From NCBI RefSeq assembly GCF_032854445.1, contig NW_027017956.1, positions 124,001 through 188,000 of the forward strand: a stretch of DNA of 64,000 bases, read 5' to 3'. Shown here in pieces: positions 21,052-34,355 of the stretch. The position numbers and the translations under genes are program-made. A model generated the notes under the pieces. That model was not told the DNA's origin and did no database searches. It worked only from the letters and a program-made list of their open reading frames with translations. Source of the stretch: Liolophura sinensis. Taxonomy: Eukaryota > Mollusca > Polyplacophora > Chitonida > Chitonidae. Each line of letters opens with the position of its first letter. Position 1 is the stretch's first letter.

Positions 21052-23332
21052 ATAGCATGCTCAGTTACAAGATAAACATTGTAAACATTATATTATCACG
21101 CTCACTTACAAGGAAAACATTGTAATCATTATAATAGAAAGCTCAGTTACAAGATGAAAATTGTAATCATAATAGCATGTTCAGTTACAAGATGAATATT
21201 GTAATCATTATGATAACATCATCAGTTACAAAATGAACATTGTATTCATTATATTAGCACGTTCAATTACAACATGAACATTGTAATCATTATAATAGCA
21301 TGCTCAGTTACAAGATGAACATTGTAAACAGTATAATAGCGTGCCCATTTACAAAATGAACATTGTCATCATTATAATAGCATGCTAAGTTACAAGATGA
21401 ACATTGTAATCATTATAAAAACATCATCAGTTACAAGGTGAACATTGTAATCAGTATAAAAGCATGCTCAGTTGCAAAATGAACATTGTAATCATTATAA
21501 TAGCATGTTCAGTTACAAGGTGAACATTGTAATTATTATAAAAACATGCCCAGTTACAAGATGAACATTGTAATACTTCTAATAGCATGTTCAGTTACGA
21601 AGTGAACATTGTAATCATTATAATAGCATGCTCAGTTTCAAGATAAACATTGTAATCATTATAATATCATTTTCAGTTGCAAGATGAAGATTGTAATCGA
21701 CATAATAGCATGTTCAGTTACAAGATGAACATTGTAATCATTGTAATAGCATGTTCAGTTACAAAGTGAACATTGTAATCCTTATAATTGCATGTTCAGT
21801 TACAAGATGAACATTGTAATCATGATAAAAACATCATCAGTTGCAAGGTGAACATTGTAATCAGTATACAAGCATGCTCAGTTGCAAATTGGACATTGTA
21901 ATCATTACAATAGCATATTCAGTTTCAAGGTGAACATTGTAATCATTATAATCAAGTGCTCAGTTACAAGGTGAACATTATAATCATTACAATAGCGTGC
22001 TCAGTTACAAGATGAACATTGTAATCATTATAAAAACATGCCCAGTTACAAGATGAACATTGTAATAGTTAAAATAGCATGATCAGTTACGAAGTGAACA
22101 TTGTAATCATTATAATATCATTTTCAGTTGCAAGATAAACATTGTAATCAGTATACAAGCATGCTCAGTTGCAAGATAAACATTGTAATCATTACATTAG
22201 CATATTCACTTACAAGATGAATATTGTAATCATTATAATAACATCATCAGTTACAAAGTAAACATTGTATTCATTATATTAGCACGTTCAATTACAAGAT
22301 GAACATTGTAATCATTATAAAAGCATGTTCAGTTACAAGGTGAACATTGTAATCTTTATAAAAACATGCTCAGTTACAAGATGAACATTCTAATCATTAT
22401 AATAGCATGTTCATTTACAAGGTGGACATTGTAAGTATAAAAGCATGCTCAGTTGCAAAATGGACATTGTAATCATTACATAAGCATATTTAGTTACAAG
22501 ATGAATATTGTAATCATTATATAAACATCATCAGTTACAAAATGAACATTGTATTCATTATATTAGCACGTTCAATTACAGGATGAACATTGTAATCATT
22601 ATAATATCATGCTCAATTGCAAGATAAAGATTGTAATCGACATAATAGCATGTTCAGTTACAAGATGAACATTGTAATCATTGTAATAGCATGATCAGTT
22701 ACAAAGTGAACATTGTAATCCTTATAATTGCATGTTCAGTTACAAGATGAACGTTGTAATCATTATAAAAACATCATCAGTTCCTAGGTGAACATTGTAA
22801 TCTGTATACAAGCATGCTCAGTTGCAAAATGGACATTGTAATCATTGCAATAGCATATTCAGTTACAAGATGAACATTGCAATCATTATAATAATGTGCT
22901 CAGTTACAAGGAGAACATTGAAATCATTACAATAGCGTGCTCAGTTACAAGGTGAACATTGTAATCATTATAAAAACATGCCCAGTTACAAGATGAACAT
23001 TGTAATAGTTAAAATAGCATGCTCAAATACAAGATGAGCAATGTAATCATTATAATAGCATGCTCAATTACAAGATGAAAATTGTAATTCGTATAATAGC
23101 ATGCTCAGTTACAACATGAACATTGTAATCATTATAATAGCATGTTTAGTTACAAGATGAACATTGTAATCAGTATAATAGCATGCTCAGTTACAAAATT
23201 AATATTTTAATTATTACACTAGTATGCCCAGTTACAAGATGAACATTGTAATCAGTATAATAGCGTGCTCAGTTACAAGATGAGCAATGTAATCATTATA
23301 ATAGCATGTTCAGTTACCAGATGAACATTGTA
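21052..23332. repeat. 41-bp satellite array A5 (2,281 bp)
   Basis: Repeat of array A4 at an offset of 4,267 bp, with the marker ATTATGATAAC near 21210 and the long-spacer entry signature. Satellite only. Confidence 0.97.
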
Positions 23333-24217
23333 AGAATTATTTTTAGAATAAATCGCTTCCAAACTCTGGTATATTCACCTTAGTTTAACTAAACGCCATC
23401 ATATCGTATTTATGTTAATTACATGTAATATTGTAATAGGCATGTTCTTAAGTCAAGTGGCCCTTTGTTAGACTGTTTAGCCTTTCAAAACGAAAAATAC
23501 AGGTATGCATATTTAAGAGAACTTAAGTTTGTCCTTTTTTAAAACCATTTTCTTCATTCCTCAATGAATAATACATGCATTGTTTCGCACCCCTATTTGC
23601 AGCGTACTGGCAATGGGCCAAATGTGTAGAATACGATATCTGTAAAATTAATCTGACTGCAATAAGATCAGAAAATTCGACCCCAATTCTTTGATGGTTT
23701 TCTCTACGGTTCTTCTATATCGGGACTAGTCTTGCTGACAATGGTAACTCATGCTCGTCGGCAGGTACACGTACGTTAATGAGATCAATAACTTTGTCTC
23801 TTTCTTTCAGGACAAATATGTAACTTATTAAACTAACGGTTTTGACAGATAAATGTTACAGCTCTGTGATCTCATCATGTTAGAAATGAAATAACAAATG
23901 CGATATAGACGTACTTGAGATCCTAATATTTTTTTTCCAGAGTGCTTACGGTGGACTTCGTTTGGATTCTGTGAGGGTTTTGATAGGTCTGTTATATGTT
24001 AATTGTGTATTACTGAAAACTCGCTCCACTAATATTATATGTACAAACATGTTTGCTTAAAGCCTTCCTTTCACTAGGAAATAAAATAGCCTGAGTAGGA
24101 GCCTTGTCAGGTGGGGTTATGTATGGGAGGACTAAGGTTTGCCTGAAGTGAAAGACATAGGTACAGTAAATGGCGCAGAGACATACATGTCTTTACAGAT
24201 AAATGTTATCTGATCGT
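23333..24217 (+). repeat. Spacer copy 6, 5' segment (subfamily II)
   Basis: Subfamily II bases as in copy 3, plus the private change TGAATAATACATG for TGAAAAATACATG. Confidence 0.9.
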
Positions 24218-24228
24218 CAGTTGCACAG

Positions 24229-24591
24229 ACCGGCCCGGATAGCACAGTTGGTAGAGCGTCCGCTTCGGGACCGGTAGATCCAGGATCAATCCTTGGTCGA
24301 GTCACACCTAAGACTTTAAAAGAGGAAGTTGTAACTTCCTCGTTTGGCGTTCAGCATGAAGGGGATAGTGCAACGACTGGTTGACCCGTTTCAGCATAAT
24401 GGCTCGGGCGGGGGCGGCTTACTTGCCTTCGGTAAGTCGTCTCAGTGATGCAGCACTAAATAAAAGAGCGGTGAAAATCCGTCCTGCAACAAGGAGGCAC
24501 ATTACACGTGCATGCACCCTAATGATTCCTTCGTCGTCATATGACTGAAAAATTGTTGAGTACGACGTTAAACCCCAAGCACTCACTCACT
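24229..24591 (+). mobile_element. tRNA-derived SINE, spacer copy 6
   Basis: 363 bp, three CACT units; duplications at 24218-24228 and 24592-24602. Two compensating single-base changes in G runs (AAGGGGAT with one G lost, CGGGGGCGG with one G gained) keep the length equal to copy 3. The perfect GAGGAAGTT/AACTTCCTC inverted repeat is kept. Confidence 0.9.
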
Positions 24592-24612
24592 CAGTTGCAC
24601 AGCGACATACAT

Positions 24613-26550
24613 ACAAGATGAAGATTGTAATCGACATAATAGCTTGTTCAGTTACAAAATGAACATTGTAATCATTGTAATAGCATGTTAAGTCACAAAG
24701 TGAACATTGTAATCCTTATAATTGCATGTTCAGTTACAAGATGAACATTGTAATCATTATAAAAACATCATCAGTTGCAAGGTGAACATTGTAATCAGTA
24801 TACAAGCATACTCAGTTGCAAAATGGACATTGTAATCATTACTTTAGCATATTCAGTTACAAGATGAACAATGTAATCATTATAATCATGTGCTCAGTTA
24901 CAAGGTGAACATTGTAATCATTACAATAGCGTGCTCAGTTACAAGATGAACATTGTAATCATTATAAAAACATGCCCAGTTACAAGATGAACATTGTAAT
25001 AGTTAAAATAGCATGATCAGTTACGAAGTGAACATTGTAATCATTATAATAGCACGCTCAGTTGCAAGATAAACAATGTAATCATTATAATATCATTTTC
25101 AGTTACAAGATGAAGATTGTAATCGACATAATAGCATGTTCAGTTACAAGATGAACATTGTAATCATTGTAATAGCATGTTCAGTTACAAAGTAAACATT
25201 GTAATCATTATATTAGCACGTTCAATTACAAGATGAACATTGTAATCATTATAAAAGCATGTTCAGTTACAAGGTGAACATTGTAATCTTTATAAAAACA
25301 TGCTCAGTTACAAGATGAACATTCTAATCATTATAATAGCATGTTCATTTACAAGGTGGACATTGTAAGTATAAAAGCATGCTCAGTTGCAAAATGGACA
25401 TTGTAATCATTACATAAGCATATTTAGTTACAAGATGAATATTGTAATCATTATATAAACATCATCAGTTACAAAGTAAACATTGTATTCATTATATTAG
25501 CACGTTCAATTACAAGATGAACATTGTAATCATTATAAAAGCATGTTCAGTTACAAGGTGAACATTGTAATCTTTATAAAAACATGCTCAGTTACAAGAT
25601 GAACATTCTAATCATTATAATAGCATGTTCATTTACAAGGTGGACATTGTAAGTATAAAAGCATGCTCAGTTGCAAAATGGACATTGTAATCATTACATA
25701 AGCATATTTAGTTACAAGATGAATATTGTAATCATTATATAAACATCATCAGTTACAAAATGAACATTGTATTCATTATATTAGCACGTTCAATTACAGG
25801 ATGAACATTGTAATCATTATAATATCATGCTCAATTGCAAGATAAAGATTGTAATCGACATAATAGCATGTTCAGTTACAAGATGAACATTGTAATCATT
25901 GTAATAGCATGATCAGTTACAAAGTGAACATTGTAATCCTTATAATTGCATGTTCAGTTACAAGATGAACGTTGTAATCATTATAAAAACATCATCAGTT
26001 CCTAGGTGAACATTGTAATCTGTATACAAGCATGCTCAGTTGCAAAATGGACATTGTAATCATTGCAATAGCATATTCAGTTACAAGATGAACATTGCAA
26101 TCATTATAATAATGTGCTCAGTTACAAGGAGAACATTGAAATCATTACAATAGCGTGCTCAGTTACAAGGTGAACATTGTAATCATTATAAAAACATGCC
26201 CAGTTACAAGATGAACATTGTAATAGTTAAAATAGCATGCTCAAATACAAGATGAGCAATGTAATCATTATAATAGCATGCTCAATTACAAGATGAAAAT
26301 TGTAATTCGTATAATAGCATGCTCAGTTACAACATGAACATTGTAATCATTATAATAGCATGTTTAGTTACAAGATGAACATTGTAATCAGTATAATAGC
26401 ATGCTCAGTTACAAAATTAATATTTTAATTATTACACTAGTATGCCCAGTTACTAGATGAACATTGTAATCAGTATAATAGCGTGCTCAGTTACAAGATG
26501 AGCAATGTAATCATTATAATAGCATGTTCAGTTACCAGATGAACATTGTA
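24613..26550. repeat. 41-bp satellite array A6 (1,938 bp)
   Basis: Short-class entry. Between about 25200 and 25770 a block of seven monomers occurs twice in tandem. The 38-bp GTAAGTATAA monomer marks this at 25365 and 25649, an offset of 284 bp (six times 41 plus 38). Such a block shows very local unequal exchange. Confidence 0.97.
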
Positions 26551-27435
26551 AGAATTATTTTTAGAATAAATCGCTTCCAAACTCTGGTATATTCACCTTA
26601 GTTTAACTAAACGCCATCATATCGTATTTATGTTAATTACATGTAATATTGTAATAGGCATGTTCTTAAGTCAAGTGGCCCTTTGTTAGACTGTTTAGCC
26701 TTTCAAAACGAAAAATACAGGTATGCATATTTAAGAGAACTTAAGTTTGTCCTTTTTTAAAACCATTTTCTTCATTCCTCAATGAAAAATACATGCATTG
26801 TTTCGCACCCCTATTTGCAGCGTACTGGCAATGGGCCAAATGTGTAGAATACGATATCTGTAAAATTAATCTGACTGCAATAAGATCAGAAAATTCGACC
26901 CCAATTCTTTGATGGTTTTCTCTACGGTTCTTCTATATCGGGACTAGTCTTGCTGACAATGGTAACTGATGCTCGTCGGCAGGTACACGTACGTTAATGA
27001 GATCAATAACTTTGTCTCTTTCTTTCAGGACAAATATGTAACTTATTAAACTAACGGTTTTGACAGATAAATGTTACAGCTCTGTGATCTCATCATGTTA
27101 GAAATGAAATAACAAATGCGATATAGACGTACTTGAGATCCTAATATTTTTTTTCCAGAGTGCTTACGGTGGACTTCGTTTGGATTCTGTGAGGGTTTTG
27201 ATAGGTCTGTTATATGTTAATTGTGTATTACTGAAAACTCGCTCCACTAATATTATATGTACAAACATGTTTGCTTAAAGCCTTCCTTTCACTAGGAAAT
27301 AAAATAGCCTGAGTAGGAGCCTTGTCAGGTGGGGTTATGTATGGGAGGACTAAGGTTTGCCTGAAGTGAAAGACATAGGTACAGTAAATGGCGCAGAGAC
27401 ATACATGTCTTTACAGATAAATGTTATCTGATCGT
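26551..27435 (+). repeat. Spacer copy 7, 5' segment (subfamily II)
   Basis: Subfamily II, but with GGTAACTGATG where copies 1-6 have GGTAACTCATG, a base otherwise seen in later copies. It starts the two-spacer 6,526-bp unit repeated from 33077. Confidence 0.9.
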
Positions 27436-27446
27436 CAGTTGCACAG

Positions 27447-27808
27447 ACCGGCCCGGATAGCACAGTTGGTAGAGCGTCCGCTTCGGGACCGGTAGATCCA
27501 GGATCAATCCTTGGTCGAGTCACACCTAAGACTTTAAAAGAGGAAGTTGTAACTTCCTCGTTTGGCGTTCAGCATGAAGGGGATAGTGCAACGACTGGTT
27601 GACCCGTTTCAGCATAATGGCTCGGGCGGGGCGGCTTACTTGCCTTCGGTAAGTCGTCTCAGTGATGCAGCCCTAAATAAAAGAGCGGTGAAAATCCGTC
27701 CTGCAACAAGGAGGCACATTACACGTGCATGCACCCTAATGATTCCTTCGTCGTCATATGACTGAAAAATTGTTGAGTACGACGTTAAACCCCAAGCACT
27801 CACTCACT
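27447..27808 (+). mobile_element. tRNA-derived SINE, spacer copy 7
   Basis: 362 bp, three CACT units; duplications at 27436-27446 and 27809-27819. One G is lost in AAGGGGAT, and GCAGCCCTAAA replaces GCAGCACTAAA (shared with copy 9). A 67-codon frame over 27562-27765 is a by-product of the lost G. First T4 downstream is at 28313. Confidence 0.9.
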
Positions 27809-27829
27809 CAGTTGCACAGCGACATACAT

Positions 27830-29769
27830 ACAAGATGAAGATTGTAATCGACATAATAGCTTGTTCAGTTACAAAATGAACATTGTAATCATTGTAATAG
27901 CATGTTAAGTTACAAAGTGAACATTGTAATCCTTATAATTGCATGTTCAGTTACAAGATGAACATTGTAATCATTATAAAAACATCATCAGTTGCAAGGT
28001 GAACATTGTAATCAGTATACAAGCATACTCAGTTGCAAAATGGACATTGTAATCATTACTTTAGCATATTCAGTTACAAGATGAACAATGTAATCATTAT
28101 AATCATGTGCTCAGTTACAAGGTGAACATTGTAATCATTACAATAGCGTGCTCAGTTACAAGATGAACATTGTAATCATTATAAAAACATGCCCAGTTAC
28201 AAGATGAACATTGTAAGAGTTAAAATAGCATGATCAGTTACGAAGTGAACATTGTAATCATTATAATAGCATGCTCAGTTGCAAGATAAACAATGTAATC
28301 ATTATAATATCATTTTCAGTTACAAGATGAAGATTGTAATCGACATAATAGCATGTTCAGTTACAAGATGAACATTGTAATCATTGTAATAGCATGTTCA
28401 GTTACAAAGTAAACATTGTAATCATTATAATAGCGTCAACGGTTACAAAATCACCATTGTAATTAATATAATAGCATGCTCAGTTACAAAATGAATATTT
28501 CAATCATTATATTAGCATATTTCATTACAAGATGAACATTGTAATCATTATTATAGCATATGTAGTTACAAGATGAACATTGTAATCATTATCAAAACAT
28601 CATCAGTTACAAGGTGAACATTGTAATCAGTATAAAAGCATGCTCAGTTGCAAAATGGATATTGTAATCATTACATTAGCATATTCACTTACAAGATGAA
28701 CATTGTAATTATTATAATAATGTGCTCAGTTACAAGGTGAACAATGTAATCATTGTAATAGCATGTTCAGTTACAAAGTGAACATTGTAATCCTTATAAT
28801 TGCATGTTCAGTTACAAGATGAACATTGTAATGATTATAAAAAGTAAACAGTTTCAAGGTGAACATTGTAATCAGTATACAAGCATGCTCAGTTGCAAAA
28901 TGGACATTGTAATCATTACATTAGCATATTCACTTACAAGATGAATATTGTAATCATTATAATAACATCATCAGTTACAACATAAGCATTGTATTCATTA
29001 TATTAGCTCGTTGACTTACAAGATAAACATTGTAATCATTATAAAAGCATGTTCAGTTACAAGGTGAACATAGTAATCATTTTAAAAACATGCTCAGTTG
29101 CAAGATGAAGATTGTAATCGACATAATAGCATGTTCAGTTACAAGATGAACATTGTAATCATTATAAAAACATCATCAGTTGCAAGGTGAACATTGTAAT
29201 CAGTATACAAGCATGCTCAGTTGCAAGATAAACATTGTAATCATTACATTAGCATATTCACTTACAAGATGAATATTGTAATCATTATAATAACATCATC
29301 AGTTACAAAGTAAACATTGTATTCATTATATTAGCACGTTCAATTACAAGATGAACATTGTAATCATTATAAAAGCATGTTGAGTTACAAGGTGAACATT
29401 GTAATCTTTATAATAGCATGTTCAGTTACAAGGTGGACATTGTAAGTATAAAAGCATGCTCAGTTGCAAAATGGACATTGTAATCATTACATAAGCATAT
29501 TCAGTTACAAGATGAATATTGTAATCATTATAATAACATCATCAGTTACAAAATGAACATTGTATTCATTATATTAGCACGTTCAATTACAAGATGAACA
29601 TTGTAATCATTATAATATCATGCTCAGTTGCAAGATGAAGATTGTAATCGACATAATAGCATGTTCAGTTACAAGATGAACATTGTAAACATTGTATTAG
29701 CATGTTCAGTTACAAAGTGAACATTGTAATCATTATAATAGCATGTTCAGTTACCAGATGAACATTGTA
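27830..29769. repeat. 41-bp satellite array A7 (1,940 bp)
   Basis: It contains the divergent GCGTCAACGG monomer at 28433, followed by CAAAATCACC, the first of eleven in the window. After it comes the order seen at the window start (AATATTTCAATC, GCATATTTCATTAC). It enters the next spacer by a shorter route, lacking the GAGCAATG and CAAAATTAATATTTT monomers that precede most spacers. Confidence 0.97.
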
Positions 29770-30654
29770 AGAATTATTTTTAGAATAAATCGCTTCCAAA
29801 CTCTGGTATATTCACCTTAGTTTAACTAAACGCCATCATATCGTATTTATGTTAATTACATGTAATGTTTTAATAGGCATGTTCTTAAATCAAATGGCCC
29901 TTTGTTAGACTGTTTAGCCTTTCAAAACGGAAACTACAGGTATGCATATTTAAGAGAACTTATGTTTGTCCTTTTTTAAAACCATTTTCTTCTTTCCTCA
30001 ATGAAAAATACATGCATTGTTTCGCACCCCTATTTGCAGCGTTCTGGCAATGGGCCAAATGTGTAGAATACGATATCTGTGAAATTAATCTGACTGCAAT
30101 AAAATCAGAAAATTCGACCCCAATTCTTTTATGGTTTTCTCTACGGTTCTTCTATATCGGGACTAGTCTTGCTGACAATGGTAACTGATGCTCGTCGGCA
30201 GGTACACGTACGTTAATGAGATCAATAACTTTGTCTCTTTCTTTCAGGACAAATATGTAACTTATTAAACTAACGGTTTTGACAGATAAATGTAACAGCT
30301 CTGTGATCTCATCATGTTAGAAATGAAATAAAAAATGCGATATAGACGTACTTGAGCTCCTAATATGTTTTTTCCAGAGTGCTTACGGTGGACTTCGTTT
30401 GGATTCTGTGAGGGTTTTGATAGGTCTGTTATATGTTAATTGTGTATTACTGAAAACTCGCTCCACTAACATTATATATACAAACATGTATGCTTAAAGC
30501 CTTCCTTTCACTAGGAAATAAAATAGCCTGAGTAGGAGCCTTGTCAGGTGGGGTTATGTATGGGAGGACTAAGGTTTGCCTGAAGTGAAAGACATAGGTA
30601 CAGTAAATGGCGCAGAGACATACATGTCTTTACAGATAAATGTTATCTGATCGT
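29770..30654 (+). repeat. Spacer copy 8, 5' segment (subfamily III)
   Basis: Subfamily III: AAATCAAATGG, AACTTATG, GCGTTCTGG and CTTTTATGG, which removes the in-frame stop found in other copies and opens a 58-codon frame (30012-30188). Private changes: GTAATGTTTTAA and TTCTTCTTTCC. Confidence 0.9.
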
Positions 30655-30665
30655 CAGTTGCACAG

Positions 30666-31032
30666 ACCGGCCCGGATAGCACAGTTGGTAGAGCGTCCGC
30701 TTCGGGACCGGTAGATCCAGGATCAATCCTTGGTCGAGTCACACCTAAGACTTTAAAAGAGGAAGTTGTGACTTCCTCGTTTGGCGTTCAGCATGAAGGG
30801 GGATAGTGCAACGACTGGTTGACCCGTTTCAGTATAATGGCTCGGGCGGGGCGGCTTACTTGCCTTCGGTAAGTCGTCTCAGTGATGCAGCACTAAATAA
30901 AAGAGCGGTGAAAATCCGTCCTGCAACAAGGAGGCACATTAAACGTGCATGCACCCTAATGATTCCTTCGTCGTCATATGACTGAAAAATTGTTGAGTAC
31001 GACGTTAAACCCCAAGCACTCACTCACTCACT
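30666..31032 (+). mobile_element. tRNA-derived SINE, spacer copy 8
   Basis: 367 bp, four CACT units; duplications at 30655-30665 and 31033-31043. Subfamily III marks: GTGACTTCCTC (one mismatch in the inverted repeat) and CACATTAAACG for CACATTACACG. Confidence 0.9.
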
Positions 31033-31053
31033 CAGTTGCACAGCGACATACAT

Positions 31054-33076
31054 ACAAGATGAAGATTGTAATCGACATAATAGCATGTTCAGTTACAAAA
31101 TGAACATTGTAATCATTGTAGTAGCATGTTAAGTTACAAAGTGAACATTGTAATCCTTATAATAATGTGCTCAGTTACAAGGTGAACAATGTAATCATTG
31201 TAATAGCATGTTCAGTTACAAAGTGAACATTGTAATCCTTATAATTGCATGTTCAGTTACAAAGTGAACATTGTAATCATTATAAAAACATCATCAGTTG
31301 CAAGGTGAACATTGTAATCAGTATACAAGCATGCTCAGTTGCAAAATGGACATTGTAATCATTACAATAGCATATTCAGTTACAAGATGAACATTGTAAT
31401 CATTATAATAATGCGCTCAGTTACAAGGTGAACAATGTAATCATTGTAATAGCATGTTCAGTTACAAAGTGAACATTGTAATCCTTATAATTGCATGTTC
31501 AGTTACAAGATGAACATTGTAATCATTCTAAAAACATAAACAGTTACAAGGTGAACATTGTAATCAGTATACAAGCATGCTCAGTTGCAAAATGGACATT
31601 GTAATCATTACATTAGCATATTCACTTACAAGATGAATATTGTAATTATTATAATAACATCATCAGTTACAATGTAAACATTGTATTCATTATATTAGCT
31701 CCTTCACTTACAAGATAAACATTGTAATCATTATAAAAGCATGTTCAGCTACAAGGTGAACATAGTAATCATTTTAAAAACATGCTCAGTTGCAAGATGA
31801 AGATTGTAATCGACATAATAGCATGTTCAGTTATAAGATGAACATTGTAATCATTATAAAAACATCATCAGTTGCAAGGTGAACATTGTAATCAGTATAC
31901 AAGCATGCTCAGTTGCAAGATAAACATTGTAATCATTACATTAGCATATTCACTTACAAGATGAATATTGTAATCATTATAATAACATCATCAGTTACAA
32001 AGTAAACATTGTATTCATTATATTAGCACGTTCAATTACAAGATGAACATTGTAATCATTATAAAAGCATGTTCAGTTACAAGGTGAACATTGTAATCTT
32101 TATAAAATCATGCTCAGTTACAAGATGAACATTCTAATCATTATAATAGCATGTTCGGTTACAAGGTGGACATTGTAAGTATAAAAGCATGCTCAGTTGC
32201 AAAATGGACATTGTAATCATTACATAAGCATATTTAGTTACAAGATGAATATTGTAATCATTATAATAACATCATCAGTTACAAAATGAACATTGTATTC
32301 AATATATTAGCACGTTCAATTACAAGATGAACATTGTAATCATTATAATATCATGCTCAGTTGCAAGATAAAGATTGTAATCGACATAATAGCATGTTCA
32401 GTTACAAGATGAACATTGTAATCATTGTAATAGCATGTTCAGTTACAAAGTGAACATTGTAATCCTTATAACTGCATGTTCAGTTACAAGATGAACGTTG
32501 TTATCATTATAAAAACATCATCAGTTCCTAGGTGAACATTGTAATCAGTATACAAGCATGCTCAGTTGGAAAATGGACATTGTAATCATTGCAATAGCAT
32601 ATTCAGTTACAAGATGAACATTGCAATCATTATAATAATGTGCTCAGTTACAAGGAGAACATTGAAATCATTACAATAGCGTGCTCAGTTACAAGGTGAA
32701 CATTGTAATCATTATAAAAACATGCCCAGTTACAAGATGAACATTGTAATAGTTAAAATAGCATGCTCAAATACAAGATGAGCAATGTAATCATTATAAT
32801 AGCATGCTCAATTACAAGATGAAAATTGTAATTCGTATAATAGCATGCTCAGTTACAACATGAACATTGTAATCATTATAATAGCATGTTCAGTTACAAG
32901 ATGAACATTGTAATCAGTATAATAGCATGCTCAGTTACAAAATTAATATTTTAATTGTTACACTAGTATGCCCAGTTACAAGATGAACATTGTAATCAGT
33001 ATAATAGCGTGCTCAGTTACAAGATGAGCAATGTAATCATTATAATAGCATGTTCAGTTACCAGATGAACATTGTA
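31054..33076. repeat. 41-bp satellite array A8 (2,023 bp)
   Basis: Short-class entry, then an abrupt jump near 31160 from the CCTTATAAT monomer straight to ATAATGTGCTC. This skips the block with the GCGTCAACGG marker that follows in A10. It reads as an internal deletion of several hundred bases between out-of-register monomers. It ends with the full pre-spacer signature. Confidence 0.97.
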
Positions 33077-33961
33077 AGAATTATTTTTAGAATAAATCGC
33101 TTCCAAACTCTGGTATATTCACCTTAGTTTAACTAAACGCCATCATATCGTATTTATGTTAATTACATGTAATATTGTAATAGGCATGTTCTTAAGTCAA
33201 GTGGCCCTTTGTTAGACTGTTTAGCCTTTCAAAACGAAAAATACAGGTATGCATATTTAAGAGAACTTAAGTTTGTCCTTTTTTAAAACAATTTTCTTCA
33301 TTCCTCAATGAAAAATACATGCATTGTTTCGCACCCCTATTTGCAGCGTTCTGGCAATGGGCCAAATGTGTAGAATACGATATCTGTAAAATTAATCTGA
33401 CTGCAATAAGATCAGAAAATTCGACCCCAGTTCTTTGATGGTTTTCTCTACGGTTCTTCTATATCGGGACTAGTCTTGCTGACAATGGTAACTCATGCTC
33501 GTCGGCAGGTACACGTACGTTAATGAGATCAATAACTTTGTCTCTTTCTTTCAGGACAAATATGTAACTTATTAAACTAACGGTTTTGACAGATAAATGT
33601 TACAGCTCTGTGATCTCATCATGTTAGAAATGAAATAACAAATGCGATATAGACGTACTTGAGATCCTAATATTTTTTTTCCAGAGTGCTTACGGTGGAC
33701 TTCGTTTGGATTCTGTGAGGGTTTTGATAGGTCTGTTATATGTTAATTGTGTATTACTGAAAACTCGCTCCACTAATATTATATGTACAAACATGTATGC
33801 TTAAAGCCTTCCTTTCACTAGGAAATAAAATAGCCTGAGTAGGAGCCTTGTCAGGTGGGGTTATGTATGGGAGGACTAAGGTTTGCCTGAAGTGAAAGAC
33901 ATAGGTACAGTAAATGGCGCAGAGACATACATGTCTTTACAGATAAATGTTATCTGATCGT
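33077..33961 (+). repeat. Spacer copy 9, 5' segment (II with III patches)
   Basis: Mostly subfamily II (CGAAAAATAC, GTTACAG, eight-T run), but with GCGTTCTGG as in subfamily III, AAAACAATTTTC as in copies 4/5 and ACATGTATGC. The patchwork over a few hundred bases is a clear mosaic. Confidence 0.9.
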
Positions 33962-33972
33962 CAGTTGCACAG

Positions 33973-34334
33973 ACCGGCCCGGATAGCACAGTTGGTAGAG
34001 CGTCCGCTTCGGGACCGGTAGATCCAGGATCAATCCTTGGTCGAGTCACACCTAAGACTTTAAAAGAGGAAGTTGTAACTTCCTCGTTTGGCGTTCAGCA
34101 TGAAGGGGATAGTGCAACGACTGGTTGACCCGTTTCAGCATAATGGCTCGGGCGGGGCGGCTTACTTGCCTTCGGTAAGTCGTCTCAGTGATGCAGCCCT
34201 AAATAAAAGAGCGGTGAAAATCCGTCCTGCAACAAGGAGGCACATTACACGTGCATGCACCCTAATGATTCCTTCGTCGTCATATGACTGAAAAATTGTT
34301 GAGTACGACGTTAAACCCAAAGCACTCACTCACT
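33973..34334 (+). mobile_element. tRNA-derived SINE, spacer copy 9
   Basis: 362 bp, three CACT units; duplications at 33962-33972 and 34335-34345, the latter altered to CAGTTGCATAG. It shares the lost G and GCAGCCCTAAA with copy 7. The 3' end reads AAACCCAAAGC rather than AAACCCCAAGC. Confidence 0.9.
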
Positions 34335-34355
34335 CAGTTGCATAGCGACATACAT

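Larger units (their letters stand above)
19107..23373. repeat. 4,267-bp segmental unit, second copy
   Basis: Direct tandem repeat of 14840-19106 containing spacer 5 with its tail and array A5. I found no mismatch in the parts compared. Confidence 0.83.

Noticed and set aside
27562-27765. 67-codon plus-strand frames here and at 34088-34291 and 62227-62430
   Set aside because: They lie wholly in the SINE body, depend on an indel or a TTG start, and are closed in most other copies. SINEs do not encode protein.
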